Shown here piece after piece: positions 7,765-14,346 of a stretch of 33,830 nt of DNA. Position 1 is the stretch's first letter, and each line of letters opens with the position of its first letter. Location: positions 1 through 33,830 of IMG/VR virus record IMGVR_UViG_3300027824_000011; one strand, 5' to 3'. The notes under the pieces are model-generated. The model saw nothing but the letters and a program-made list of their open reading frames with translations, was not told the DNA's origin and did not search any database. The DNA is from a virus. The translations under genes and the position numbers were made by a program.

Positions 7765-8151
7765 ATGGACGACAGAGTAATCATCTTCTTGGACGACGAC
7801 CCGAACCGGGCGGCGCTGATGTACCAGCGTATGAAGATCGTGGATCGTGATCGTACCATGTGGTGTCAGACAGCGGATCAAACGATTGAGGCGCTGAAGA
7901 GCGAGATGAAGCGCCTCCACCAGGTTCATCTTGACCACGATCTAGGTGGTCAGACTTACGTTGACTCCCGGCGCGAGGATACCGGCATGGAGGTTGTGCG
8001 CTGGCTGGAGAAGCGAAGTGAGAGCGAACTCTTCTGGTTCAAGAAGGCTGAATGGAGGGTCCACACATGGAATCCACCGGCCGGCGAGCGAATGACAGAG
8101 CGGCTTCGCGCGCTAGGCTTCCAAGTAGTCTACCGCCCGTTTGGGATGTAA
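7765..8151 (+). CDS. Receiver-like protein, cyclic-phosphate-processing (cREC) type
   Basis: A 128-residue single-domain protein. In order: LDDDPNR at residues 9-15 (acidic pocket of a receiver-like fold), LDHDLGG at 56-62, DTGMEVVRWL at 72-81, and VHTWNPPAGERM at 99-110. This arrangement (LDD.P.R; DHDLG; tG..vv.W; vH..NP.G..rM) matches the small family I know as cREC, described as a receiver domain predicted to handle nucleotide or RNA cyclic phosphates; it is found in phages and bacteria. There is no DNA-binding domain, so it is not an ordinary response regulator. It lies 8 nt after a low-complexity virion gene and abuts the endolysin. Substrate and role here are unknown; the family assignment is from memory of the motif pattern. 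Confidence 0.62.
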   Translation: MDDRVIIFLDDDPNRAALMYQRMKIVDRDRTMWCQTADQTIEALKSEMKRLHQVHLDHDLGGQTYVDSRREDTGMEVVRWLEKRSESELFWFKKAEWRVHTWNPPAGERMTERLRALGFQVVYRPFGM

Positions 8152-8652
8152 ATGAGCACATTCGACACTATCTCTGCGTTCACGCTCAAGGCCGAGGGTG
8201 GGTACAGCAATGACCCAGAAGACCCAGGAGGAGAGACCAACTACGGCATCTCCAAGCGGGACCACCCCAACACCGACATCAAGAACCTTACAATCCCACA
8301 AGCACTCCAAATCTACCACGACGAGTATTGGGTGCGCATGTCAGGTGATCTTCTCCCACCCCTCACAGCTTGTGCTTTGTTCGACTTTGGATTCGCTAGT
8401 GGAGTATCTACGGGAGTCGAACATCTTCAAAACCTCGCCGGAGTCGCCCCCGATGGACAGCTCGGACCACGCTCCATTGCCGCCATCAAAGGACGAGACG
8501 ACCATTCCCTGGCACTAGCTTTGTGCAAAGCGCGAGTCAACTACGACATCTCGCTAGGCAAGGCTAGGTACGAGATGGGCTGGGTGGACCGGGTGGTGGA
8601 CCTGATTGGGCTTCTTTGGACAATGAGCGCACCCCCAGCTAAACAAGCCTGA
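8152..8652 (+). CDS. Endolysin: GH108 N-acetylmuramidase with peptidoglycan-binding domain
   Basis: A 166-residue protein that cleaves the peptidoglycan glycan backbone at lysis. Residues 13-31 contain the family signature AEGGYSNDPEDPGGETNYGI, with Glu15 as the predicted catalytic acid. The middle (ALFDFGFASGVSTGVEHLQ) and the C-terminal part (GVAPDGQLGPRSIAAI) match the companion PG_binding_3 region. There is no signal peptide or transmembrane segment, so export needs a holin, and no clear holin is adjacent. The ATG directly follows the stop of the cREC gene. It is the last gene before promoter copy 2. The length fits the family. A virion-associated use is possible because it lies inside the structural region. 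Confidence 0.87.
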   Translation: MSTFDTISAFTLKAEGGYSNDPEDPGGETNYGISKRDHPNTDIKNLTIPQALQIYHDEYWVRMSGDLLPPLTACALFDFGFASGVSTGVEHLQNLAGVAPDGQLGPRSIAAIKGRDDHSLALALCKARVNYDISLGKARYEMGWVDRVVDLIGLLWTMSAPPAKQA

Positions 8653-8674
8653 AAGTCCTATAATTTGGTAGGAG
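8653..8674 (+). promoter_or_regulatory. Late promoter motif, copy 2
   Basis: Identical to copy 1 over the 22-bp core and onward through TGTCTTT, 30 bp in all when the preceding A is counted. It begins right after the endolysin stop and opens the unit starting at 8684. Here the terminal AGGAG stands 9 nt before the ATG and is the only ribosome-binding site, so promoter and translation signal are fused. No -35 hexamer is visible at 17 bp. Confidence 0.66.
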
Positions 8675-8683
8675 TGTCTTTGG

Positions 8684-11206
8684 ATGGCCAAGAAGTCACA
8701 GCCAATCGGTACGCCTGATCCAGAGGTCGAAGAGGCCGCGGACCACTTTGGGGCTTACAAGACTTCTGCCCAGATAAACAAGGCCAAGGCCGAAGGCAAG
8801 ATGAGCCCTGCGGGCGCGCGGCAGCAGATGGAGCTAACGGGCTCTAACGTGCCTGCGGAGCCAGAGGCTCTGACTGAAGCCGAGAAGGCCAGCGAAGTCT
8901 ATACAGGCACCGGCAAGTTCAAAGGCGCCAACGCTTTGGGACCGGTAAAGTCCAAGCCACCAGCAGTAACAGAAGACGCAGACGCGGCTAGCGGTGTGGG
9001 CCAGAAGCCCAAGTTCGATGACGATTACTACGCGCAGAAGAGGGCAGCGTACGCCAGCAAGGAGCGCGGACTGTCCAAGGCTGACGCGGGTGAGTTCGAA
9101 TCTTCGCGCAGTAAGGCATCCACAGAGGACTGGCGCGACAAGGGTTGGAACAAGAGCACCGAAGACCTGTTCGCCGAGACGGGAGCGAAAAGAGTTCTCC
9201 CTCGACGTGCGTCGCCTATCACGGCGCCGGCCACGGGGCCTGGGCAGGATCTTCACAAGGCACTAGGGACGGACACCGATGCTCCAGAGAAGGGTCCTGG
9301 TTCGTTTAGCACACCAAAAGCGGACCAGATCATGGACACGGCAAAGCGCAAGGGACCGGCTGCGCCAGCTCCGCCTCCTCAAGAGGCAAACTCGGCAGGC
9401 GAACCGTTCAAGCCCCCAGCCGTAAAGCAGCTCAAGGCGACCGCATCCCCGAAGGTGGGGCCGGGCGTTGACACCATGGGCGGCGATGTGCAGAAGTACA
9501 TCAGTGCCGACCTCAAGAAGTACTCGCAGGAGGCCAAGCCAGACTACGGCCCGAAGCCGACGCCCCAGCTTCTACGACGCCAGATCCCGACGGATACCGT
9601 GACCGTCGAGAAGGCACCAATCCCCACCATGCGTAGGGACTTGGATCTACGAGATGCTGTAGACAGCCAGTATCCAAAGCCTAAGCCTATAGATACAATT
9701 CTGCCAAGAAGCAGAGCCGTTCAAACGATGGATCTTGTGAATGCCGCTCAAGGTACACCTGGAGGAGCCTCGCCTATGGGTCAAAAGGTGCGTGCACTAC
9801 GCGATCAGATGACAACGCCGCCTGCGGCGAAGGCTACAGGCTCGGGCAACGAGTCCACGACCCAGAAGCTACAGACGCAACTCAGCGGCCAGCCTAAGAC
9901 TCCGGCGGATGTCCACACCGACACGCCGCTACAGTCCACTGGGCAGAGAAGCGTAGCTTCTTCGAGCACCGTTGGCAGCGACAACATCAACACCAAGGCA
10001 GCCTCCAGCAACGCTTCCACCGCAACGGGCGACTGGAAGGACACCACTGGGTGGAAGCCGCCCGCGGTGAACCAGACCCAGCGCGCGGCAAGCAACGTGG
10101 CCGACTCCCAGAGCTACACGCCACCCAAGGTGAAGTCCCTAGGGGCAACCGGCGGCCAGAACGAGGCAGCCGGCGGCTACAAGGTGAAGACCACCTTCAA
10201 GGACTTTGACAACGCCCGCGAGGCCGCACGGGTTTCCCACGATGACCTCATGGGCCAGATGGGCAAGTCATACGCACAGGGTAAGCAGCGGTTGCAGGCA
10301 AGTCAGCAAGCAACAGGTACCGCGCCGGAGCAACCGCCCCTTACCAAGCTACGTGGTGCTGACGCTCCGATCCAGCCGAATATGCTCAAGTCGAACACTC
10401 TAACCAAGATGCGCACGAACCCTCCGATCAGAGGTACGATGGCGCCTGGTGAGATCGCGCCCGCGGGAGCGGCCTCCGGTGAGTCCTTTGGCGGCGCTGC
10501 CTCCAAGGCCATGACCGCAGCCGATGAGGCAGTACAAGCCACCCGCTCGGCTGGCGGTGTCCTCCGCGGCGTAGCCCGAGTGGCTGGCCCGATCGGTGTT
10601 GCAGCTAGCGTAGGATTGGGTGCAAAGCGCGTATATGACACCTACAAAAGCGGCGGCGACTGGAAGACAGAGGCCGGCAACGAGGCCCTAAACGTGGGCA
10701 CCTTCGGGGCCTTCGAGGGCGCCCGCAACATCGTAGGCGCAGCCAAGGCGGCCAAGGGCTGGTTCGACTCGTCCCGCGAGCAGGCCCAGAACCAGGCAGC
10801 CCAAGAAGACAAGTACGGCAGTGTTGCCCAAGCCATCCAGACCCGGCACTCGCGCACAGCTCCAACTGGGATCAGTTCGACCGCTACTGCTTCCCAGCCT
10901 CAAGTTACGAATCCACAGCCAGCCGCCCCATTCGAACCGAAGACTGGCAACATGCACTCGAACCTAGGTACGAACAGCGCCCCGGCCGCACAGCAGACAG
11001 ATAGCATCCCTGGAGCCTCAATCCAGTACGGCAGCTCCACTGACAGCACAGCGGACGCAAATCGCGCGAACTCGATCAAGGTTCTTCAGAAGGACAAGCT
11101 GCTGAGTGAGTGGAATGCCCCCAAGGTGAAGCCCGCTACCGCAGGCATCATGTCCGGCGCCGCTCAGCTCCAGCAGAAGTACGCACCTTACGTAGGAGGC
11201 AACTAA
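8684..11206 (+). CDS. Large low-complexity protein, possible internal virion protein
   Basis: An 840-residue protein. Residues 1 to about 560 are rich in Lys, Pro, Ala, Thr and Ser with repeated short motifs such as FKPPAVKQLKAT, WKPPAVNQT and YTPPKVKSLGAT; this section is probably disordered. Residues about 600-720 are Ala/Gly-rich and helical, including the hydrophobic stretch VLRGVARVAGPIGVAASVGL (about 625-644). The tail is Ser/Gln-rich. No catalytic motif is seen. It is the first gene behind promoter copy 2. A long flexible protein with one hydrophobic patch resembles ejected podovirus internal proteins, but this is inference; a scaffold or tether is an alternative. Confidence 0.62.
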   Translation: MAKKSQPIGTPDPEVEEAADHFGAYKTSAQINKAKAEGKMSPAGARQQMELTGSNVPAEPEALTEAEKASEVYTGTGKFKGANALGPVKSKPPAVTEDADAASGVGQKPKFDDDYYAQKRAAYASKERGLSKADAGEFESSRSKASTEDWRDKGWNKSTEDLFAETGAKRVLPRRASPITAPATGPGQDLHKALGTDTDAPEKGPGSFSTPKADQIMDTAKRKGPAAPAPPPQEANSAGEPFKPPAVKQLKATASPKVGPGVDTMGGDVQKYISADLKKYSQEAKPDYGPKPTPQLLRRQIPTDTVTVEKAPIPTMRRDLDLRDAVDSQYPKPKPIDTILPRSRAVQTMDLVNAAQGTPGGASPMGQKVRALRDQMTTPPAAKATGSGNESTTQKLQTQLSGQPKTPADVHTDTPLQSTGQRSVASSSTVGSDNINTKAASSNASTATGDWKDTTGWKPPAVNQTQRAASNVADSQSYTPPKVKSLGATGGQNEAAGGYKVKTTFKDFDNAREAARVSHDDLMGQMGKSYAQGKQRLQASQQATGTAPEQPPLTKLRGADAPIQPNMLKSNTLTKMRTNPPIRGTMAPGEIAPAGAASGESFGGAASKAMTAADEAVQATRSAGGVLRGVARVAGPIGVAASVGLGAKRVYDTYKSGGDWKTEAGNEALNVGTFGAFEGARNIVGAAKAAKGWFDSSREQAQNQAAQEDKYGSVAQAIQTRHSRTAPTGISSTATASQPQVTNPQPAAPFEPKTGNMHSNLGTNSAPAAQQTDSIPGASIQYGSSTDSTADANRANSIKVLQKDKLLSEWNAPKVKPATAGIMSGAAQLQQKYAPYVGGN

Positions 11207-11207
11207 C

Positions 11208-11840
11208 ATGGTCATGGTACCCTCTCAAATGCGAAAGATCCGCACCGCTGCGCACATGCAGCGCGCGAAGGCCGACCTGGCCCACGCGCAGGCGCATGAT
11301 GCAGCGATCCACAAGATCCAGGCTGCCCACCGCATGATGGCAGCTCGCGCCGGTATGCTTCCTACCCCGATGCCAGGAATGGGCGGTCCTCCGGGTCCAG
11401 GTGGACCCCCAGGTGGTCCTCCCGGCGCGGGCGGTCCCCCAGGTCCAGGTGGTCCTCCGGGCGCTGGCGGTCCCCCAATGCTTCCACCCCCAGCAATGGG
11501 CGGCGGTATGCCCCCTGGAATGATGCCTCCAGGCGCAGGTGGCCCGCCAATGGGCGGTCCTCCTCCAATGGCTGGCGGTCCTGGCGGCGGGGGAATCCCT
11601 CCGCAGGTTCTTGCGGCCCTCATGGCTGCGCGCGGCGGCGCTCGACCGGGCCTCATGCCTGGCGCTGGCGGCCCTCCAGGCGGTCCTCCCCCTGGCGCTG
11701 GCGGGGCTCTAGCCGCACGCCGACCTGGCTTCCTGGCTGGCCAGAAGGGTCCTTCGCCTCGTCGTCGCCCCATGGGACCGCCGACCGTGGCACCCGCTGG
11801 TAGGGGCGCCCCGGCTGGCCCTCCCGGCCAGATGATGTAG
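11208..11840 (+). CDS. Gly/Pro-repeat protein
   Basis: A 210-residue protein. Residues 1-48 are a basic, Ala/His-rich helix (RKIRTAAHMQRAKADLAHAQ). A long tract of GGPPG-type repeats (about residues 58-165) follows, then a basic tail (FLAGQKGPSPRRRPMG). AGGAGG at 11194-11199 lies 8 nt before ATG 11208. The stop overlaps the next start as TAGTG. The repeats resemble the portal's C-terminal tract. They do not keep Gly at every third residue, so a collagen triple helix is not supported. Probably a flexible virion protein or a condensate-prone linker. Function unknown. Confidence 0.62.
   Translation: MVMVPSQMRKIRTAAHMQRAKADLAHAQAHDAAIHKIQAAHRMMAARAGMLPTPMPGMGGPPGPGGPPGGPPGAGGPPGPGGPPGAGGPPMLPPPAMGGGMPPGMMPPGAGGPPMGGPPPMAGGPGGGGIPPQVLAALMAARGGARPGLMPGAGGPPGGPPPGAGGALAARRPGFLAGQKGPSPRRRPMGPPTVAPAGRGAPAGPPGQMM
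11383..11700 (+). repeat. GGPPG-coding low-complexity repeat
   Basis: Imperfect units of about 15-18 bp built on GGTCCTCC / GGTCCCCC and encoding GGPPG plus one variable residue. The repetition at DNA level suggests growth by slippage. A shorter tract of the same kind is at about 4995-5100 in the portal gene. Confidence 0.6.
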
Positions 11841-12268
11841 TGGGACGAAAGAAGTATCCAAAGGAGATTCAGGATCGGATTGATGCTGCGGAAGCTAAGC
11901 TACGAGAGCTACTAAAGCCAGGGGACGGAACGCCGTCCATCTTCCCGCAGCCTCCACCACCTGAGAATCCGAACACGTTGTTGAGTCAGTGGAAACAAAT
12001 CATCCCGGGTCTCCATGAAGGTAACTTCCGGGAAGTAGTATCGAGGTACCAAGGCCATGATCGCATTCAGCCTATCAGGCGACAAGCCAGACAAGCACCA
12101 AAAGTCAATGGACAACCTGGACACCCGAATCCGCAACCTGCGGTACTCGGGAGAGGACTACGACACCCATCACGGGAAGGGCCGATTCGAGAAGGACCAC
12201 AAGACGGAACACAACCTTCTGGGAGCCCTAATGAGCCGCAAGGTGAAGCTAGCAGCAGCACACGCTGA
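11840..12268 (+). CDS. Small protein with 3' part overlapping the next gene
   Basis: A GTG start in the TAGTG junction with the preceding gene gives 142 residues. Residues 1-73 (MGRKKYPKEIQDRIDAAEAK onward, with a proline run PQPPPPENPN) look like a normal charged helical protein. From about residue 74 the composition turns Arg/Pro/Gly/Ser-rich, as expected of a shadow frame, and this part overlaps the 12057-12431 gene by 212 nt in the +1 frame. Either the gene truly has an overprinted tail, or a frameshift joins it to the next frame. Function unknown; the N-terminal part is more secure than the tail. Confidence 0.5.
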   Translation: MGRKKYPKEIQDRIDAAEAKLRELLKPGDGTPSIFPQPPPPENPNTLLSQWKQIIPGLHEGNFREVVSRYQGHDRIQPIRRQARQAPKVNGQPGHPNPQPAVLGRGLRHPSREGPIREGPQDGTQPSGSPNEPQGEASSSTR

Positions 12269-12431
12269 CGGCACTTGCGAGTTCTGCGATGAGAGCCCGG
12301 CAGCCGAGAAGTCGGAGCACGGCGGCCTACCGCATAGTGAACCAGATGCCGATGATGCAGCAACGCCCAAGTCCGGCGGTGCAGCCAAGGCGGCAGAGCC
12401 CAAGGTAGCAAAGGGCGGAATGAAGCTCTAA
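12057..12431 (+). CDS. Small protein with a CxxC motif
   Basis: A 124-residue protein starting MIAFSLSGDKPDKHQKSMDN. It has a charged, His-rich middle (YDTHHGKGRFEKDHKTEHN), a single CEFC pair at residues 74-77 and an Ala/Lys-rich tail. GAGGT at 12043-12047 lies 9 nt before the ATG and could start it independently. The frame is closed just upstream by a TAG at 12036. With only two Cys and several His, metal binding is possible but unproven. The stop overlaps the next start (TAATG). Confidence 0.58.
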   Translation: MIAFSLSGDKPDKHQKSMDNLDTRIRNLRYSGEDYDTHHGKGRFEKDHKTEHNLLGALMSRKVKLAAAHADGTCEFCDESPAAEKSEHGGLPHSEPDADDAATPKSGGAAKAAEPKVAKGGMKL

Positions 12432-12865
12432 TGGCTGACAATCCATTCCCGCTGTCCAGCGCCCTACGGGGCATGGACACGGGAGGCGGCTTCGATCCCA
12501 GCAGCCCTGGGGTTGAGGGGGCAGAACACGAGTCCCCACCGAACCCGTTCGACAACCCGGGTGCGTCGAGCCTTGCCCAGTTCTCCAACTCGCTCAACGC
12601 ACAGCGTCGGGTGCGTGCGGCTATGAAGCCCGTACTTCAGCGTGCGATGGATTACCAGGGAGACGCAACGGGTTCGCCACGAACAGCTCAGGCAGCCAAC
12701 CAGAAGATGACGCACGCCAAGCTGATGTTCAAGCCGTTGTACCGCTCGCAGCCGTACACAATCCCAGGCACGAAGACCATGGCCCCTGATCCAGAGATGG
12801 GTCTGACGACGGACCAGGTGCAGACCGTGCGAAACCGCGCATACTTCGCGGCGGCCACGGACTAA
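12431..12865 (+). CDS. Small protein of unknown function
   Basis: A 144-residue protein starting MADNPFPLSSALRGMDTGGG. The first ~50 residues are Pro/Gly/Ser-rich, then a helical basic region (LNAQRRVRAAMKPVLQRAMD), then a segment with LMFKPLYRSQPYTIPGT. It is joined to both neighbours by TAATG junctions and sits in a run of tiny genes between the Gly/Pro-repeat protein and the scaffold. No domain recognised; likely a minor virion or assembly protein by context. Confidence 0.58.
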   Translation: MADNPFPLSSALRGMDTGGGFDPSSPGVEGAEHESPPNPFDNPGASSLAQFSNSLNAQRRVRAAMKPVLQRAMDYQGDATGSPRTAQAANQKMTHAKLMFKPLYRSQPYTIPGTKTMAPDPEMGLTTDQVQTVRNRAYFAAATD

Positions 12866-13047
12866 TGGAAAACGTAGCCACCATGGGCGACATGCTCATG
12901 CGCCAATACCCGCCGCTTGCGCCGCCCCCGGGGTTGCGCAAGCGGGCTAAGGGCAAGGCGGTCGGTGGCATCATGATCGGCAACACCCCGGCCGGTGGGC
13001 CACAGCCAAACCCATCAACGTACAAGTCAACGACAGGACACTACTAA
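12865..13047 (+). CDS. 60-residue protein with major-capsid-like N-terminus
   Basis: The first 15 residues, MENVATMGDMLMRQY, match the first 15 of the major capsid protein, MQTFATLGDMLLRRY (9 of 15 identical; 34 of 45 bases identical by my count). The rest differs: a proline stretch, a basic patch LRKRAKGK, and a Gly/Pro tail ending YKSTTGHY. Both ends are TAATG junctions. Inference: a duplicated capsid N-arm placed on a short basic tail, which might bind the same partner as the capsid arm (scaffold, portal or neighbouring subunit). Whether it enters the virion is unknown. Confidence 0.62.
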   Translation: MENVATMGDMLMRQYPPLAPPPGLRKRAKGKAVGGIMIGNTPAGGPQPNPSTYKSTTGHY

Positions 13048-13265
13048 TGAGTCAGTTCAGCGGCGGTAACTTCAAAGGCGCACAGTTTGCCGGTACCAAC
13101 ATCAAGGGCGGTGCCGAGGGTGGTCCTCAGAAGGAGCCGACTGGCGGTCTAGGTCCAAAGGCCAAGAGCAGCTTCCTGGCCGGTAAGAAGCAGAAACTAG
13201 CCCTTGGAGGCTTGCCCGAGGCACAATCGCAGAAGGGCAGTGAGGGCCAAGTAATCACAGGGTGA
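13047..13265 (+). CDS. Small Gly/Lys-rich protein
   Basis: A 72-residue protein starting MSQFSGGNFKGAQFAGTN. It contains SSFLAGKKQKLALGG, similar in style to the FLAGQKG segment of the 11208-11840 product. Basic, Gly-rich, probably disordered. The start overlaps the previous stop (TAATG). No function assigned. Confidence 0.55.
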   Translation: MSQFSGGNFKGAQFAGTNIKGGAEGGPQKEPTGGLGPKAKSSFLAGKKQKLALGGLPEAQSQKGSEGQVITG

Positions 13266-13268
13266 TTT

Positions 13269-13694
13269 ATGGATACGCCCGATGAGGGCCAGAAGTGCAA
13301 GTCCTGCAAGATGTTCAAGGATTTGCTAGAGTTTGACACAGACCTGAGAGCTAAAAACAAACGGGCAAAGACTTGCCTGCGTTGTCAGGAGATTAAGCAT
13401 GGCCTATCTAACCCCGGATCAACCTACCCAGGACGGCGGAAGCGACCTTCGGACGAAGGCGATGTCGCAGGGAGCATTTCCAGCGGGTCAAGCGCTGGAG
13501 CAGTTCTTCCAGGTGTTCGGGGGCCAGACCACCCCTCAACCTCCGCCCGGCGATCACGAACAAGACAACCAGCACTTCCGCAAGGGCCAAGCACAGCCAG
13601 CCCAGCCGTCCGCGCCTGCTTCCCCCATCTTGGCCGCAGAGCCAGCAGCCCCGGCAGCTCCAGCGGGTCCGGCAGCTCCAGCACCGGAGGGTGA
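13269..13694 (+). CDS. Cys4 zinc-ribbon protein with tail overlapping the next gene
   Basis: The first ~42 residues contain CKSC at residues 10-13 and CLRC at 36-39 with basic residues between (RAKNKRAKT), a typical small zinc ribbon. The frame then runs on to 141 residues through Ser/Arg/Pro-rich sequence that looks like the shadow of the 13399-13785 gene, overlapping it by 296 nt in the +1 frame. The ribosome site before ATG 13269 is weak (AGGG). The functional unit may be only the ribbon; nucleic-acid or protein binding is the usual role of such domains. The tail may be overprinted or meaningless. Confidence 0.5.
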   Translation: MDTPDEGQKCKSCKMFKDLLEFDTDLRAKNKRAKTCLRCQEIKHGLSNPGSTYPGRRKRPSDEGDVAGSISSGSSAGAVLPGVRGPDHPSTSARRSRTRQPALPQGPSTASPAVRACFPHLGRRASSPGSSSGSGSSSTGG

Positions 13695-13785
13695 AGGCGA
13701 CGAGGACGTTGCCCAGCAGTCGGATCAGGGAGATCAACCAGATCAAGGCGATGACAACGACGCAGACGATCAAGGTAACGCCTAA
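13399..13785 (+). CDS. Acidic, Pro/Ala/Gln-rich protein
   Basis: A 128-residue protein starting MAYLTPDQPTQDGGSDLRTK. The middle is Ala/Pro-rich (PAAPAAPAGPAAPAPEG) and the C-terminus is strongly acidic (DQGDDNDADDQ). AGGAG at 13387-13391 is 7 nt from the ATG, much better than the site of the overlapping zinc-ribbon ORF. Net negative charge contrasts with its basic neighbours. It ends in a TAATG junction. A head-interior or DNA-mimic-like role could be imagined, but nothing beyond composition supports one. Confidence 0.58.
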   Translation: MAYLTPDQPTQDGGSDLRTKAMSQGAFPAGQALEQFFQVFGGQTTPQPPPGDHEQDNQHFRKGQAQPAQPSAPASPILAAEPAAPAAPAGPAAPAPEGEGDEDVAQQSDQGDQPDQGDDNDADDQGNA

Positions 13786-13979
13786 TGCCACAGATGATGC
13801 CCGGCGGCAAGCTGCGTAACAAGGCGAAGGGTCGGCCTAACAACTGGATGACCGGCCTGGACGGCCTTGGCCGCAACAAGCTACCACAACCGACTTCCAC
13901 CGTGGATCAGATTGCCCTCGGCACCGGTATGCAGGGCGGCAAGTCTGCCACTTCGACGTACAACCCCGGTACAGCGTAG
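13785..13979 (+). CDS. Small basic protein
   Basis: A 64-residue protein starting MPQMMPGGKLRNKAKGRPNN. The LRNKAKGR patch resembles LRKRAKGK in the 12865-13047 product and LKAKAKGK in the 22782-23000 product. The rest is Gly/Thr-rich. Translationally coupled to the previous gene by TAATG. Function unknown. Confidence 0.55.
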   Translation: MPQMMPGGKLRNKAKGRPNNWMTGLDGLGRNKLPQPTSTVDQIALGTGMQGGKSATSTYNPGTA

Positions 13980-13987
13980 GAGCCCCC

Positions 13988-14158
13988 ATGGCCGACAAAT
14001 GGATGCAGAAGGTCCACCCCAAGAAGGGCGCCCTACACCGCCAGCTCGGTATCCCCTCGGGGGATAAGATCCCAACGGGTCTCCTCCGCGAGAAGGCCAA
14101 GGCAGGCGGCACGCTAGGCAAGCGCGCGAACCTGGCCCTCCGCTACCGAGGCCAGTAA
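13988..14158 (+). CDS. Small conserved-type phage protein (KKGALHRQLGIP motif)
   Basis: A 56-residue frame starting MADKWMQKVHPKKGALHRQL, followed by GIPSGDKIPTGLL and ending KRANLALRYRGQ. The pattern KKGALH..LGIP...KIP...L..A...G.LGKRA.LA is one I recognise from short unannotated genes in many phage structural regions; its function is not established. AGGAG lies just upstream of ATG 13988 and the stop overlaps the next ATG (TAATG). Strongly basic. Confidence 0.62.
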   Translation: MADKWMQKVHPKKGALHRQLGIPSGDKIPTGLLREKAKAGGTLGKRANLALRYRGQ

Positions 14159-14346
14159 TGCCTAATTCAAGCAACATTCGACGCTCGCTGCGTATGCTAG
14201 ATAGTGATACCGAAAATCACCTAGCCCGCATAGAAGCGTTGGTTGCTCGCACGCCAATGCCTCCCGAGGAACGGACTAGGTTTGAAAGGACGCTTCACAG
14301 ACTGCGAGGCCAAGTTACGTTCCTACTTGATCTTACGAGGTTCTAA
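14158..14346 (+). CDS. Small helical protein in lower-GC cassette
   Basis: A 62-residue protein starting MPNSSNIRRSLRMLDSDTEN. Charged, probably two helices (HLARIEALV; RTRFERTLHRLRGQVTFL). The DNA here is lower in GC than its surroundings (27 of 60 bases at 14161-14220, against 40 of 60 at 13801-13860), as in the methyltransferase gene that follows through a TAATG junction. The two probably arrived together. Function unknown. Confidence 0.55.
   Translation: MPNSSNIRRSLRMLDSDTENHLARIEALVARTPMPPEERTRFERTLHRLRGQVTFLLDLTRF

Noticed and set aside
7765-8151. Two-component response regulator
   Set aside because: No output domain, and the LDHDLGG and VHTWNPPAGERM motifs are unlike phosphoacceptor receivers.
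11383-11700. Collagen-like triple-helix domain
   Set aside because: Gly does not recur at every third residue; the repeat is GGPPG-based, with period about 5-6.
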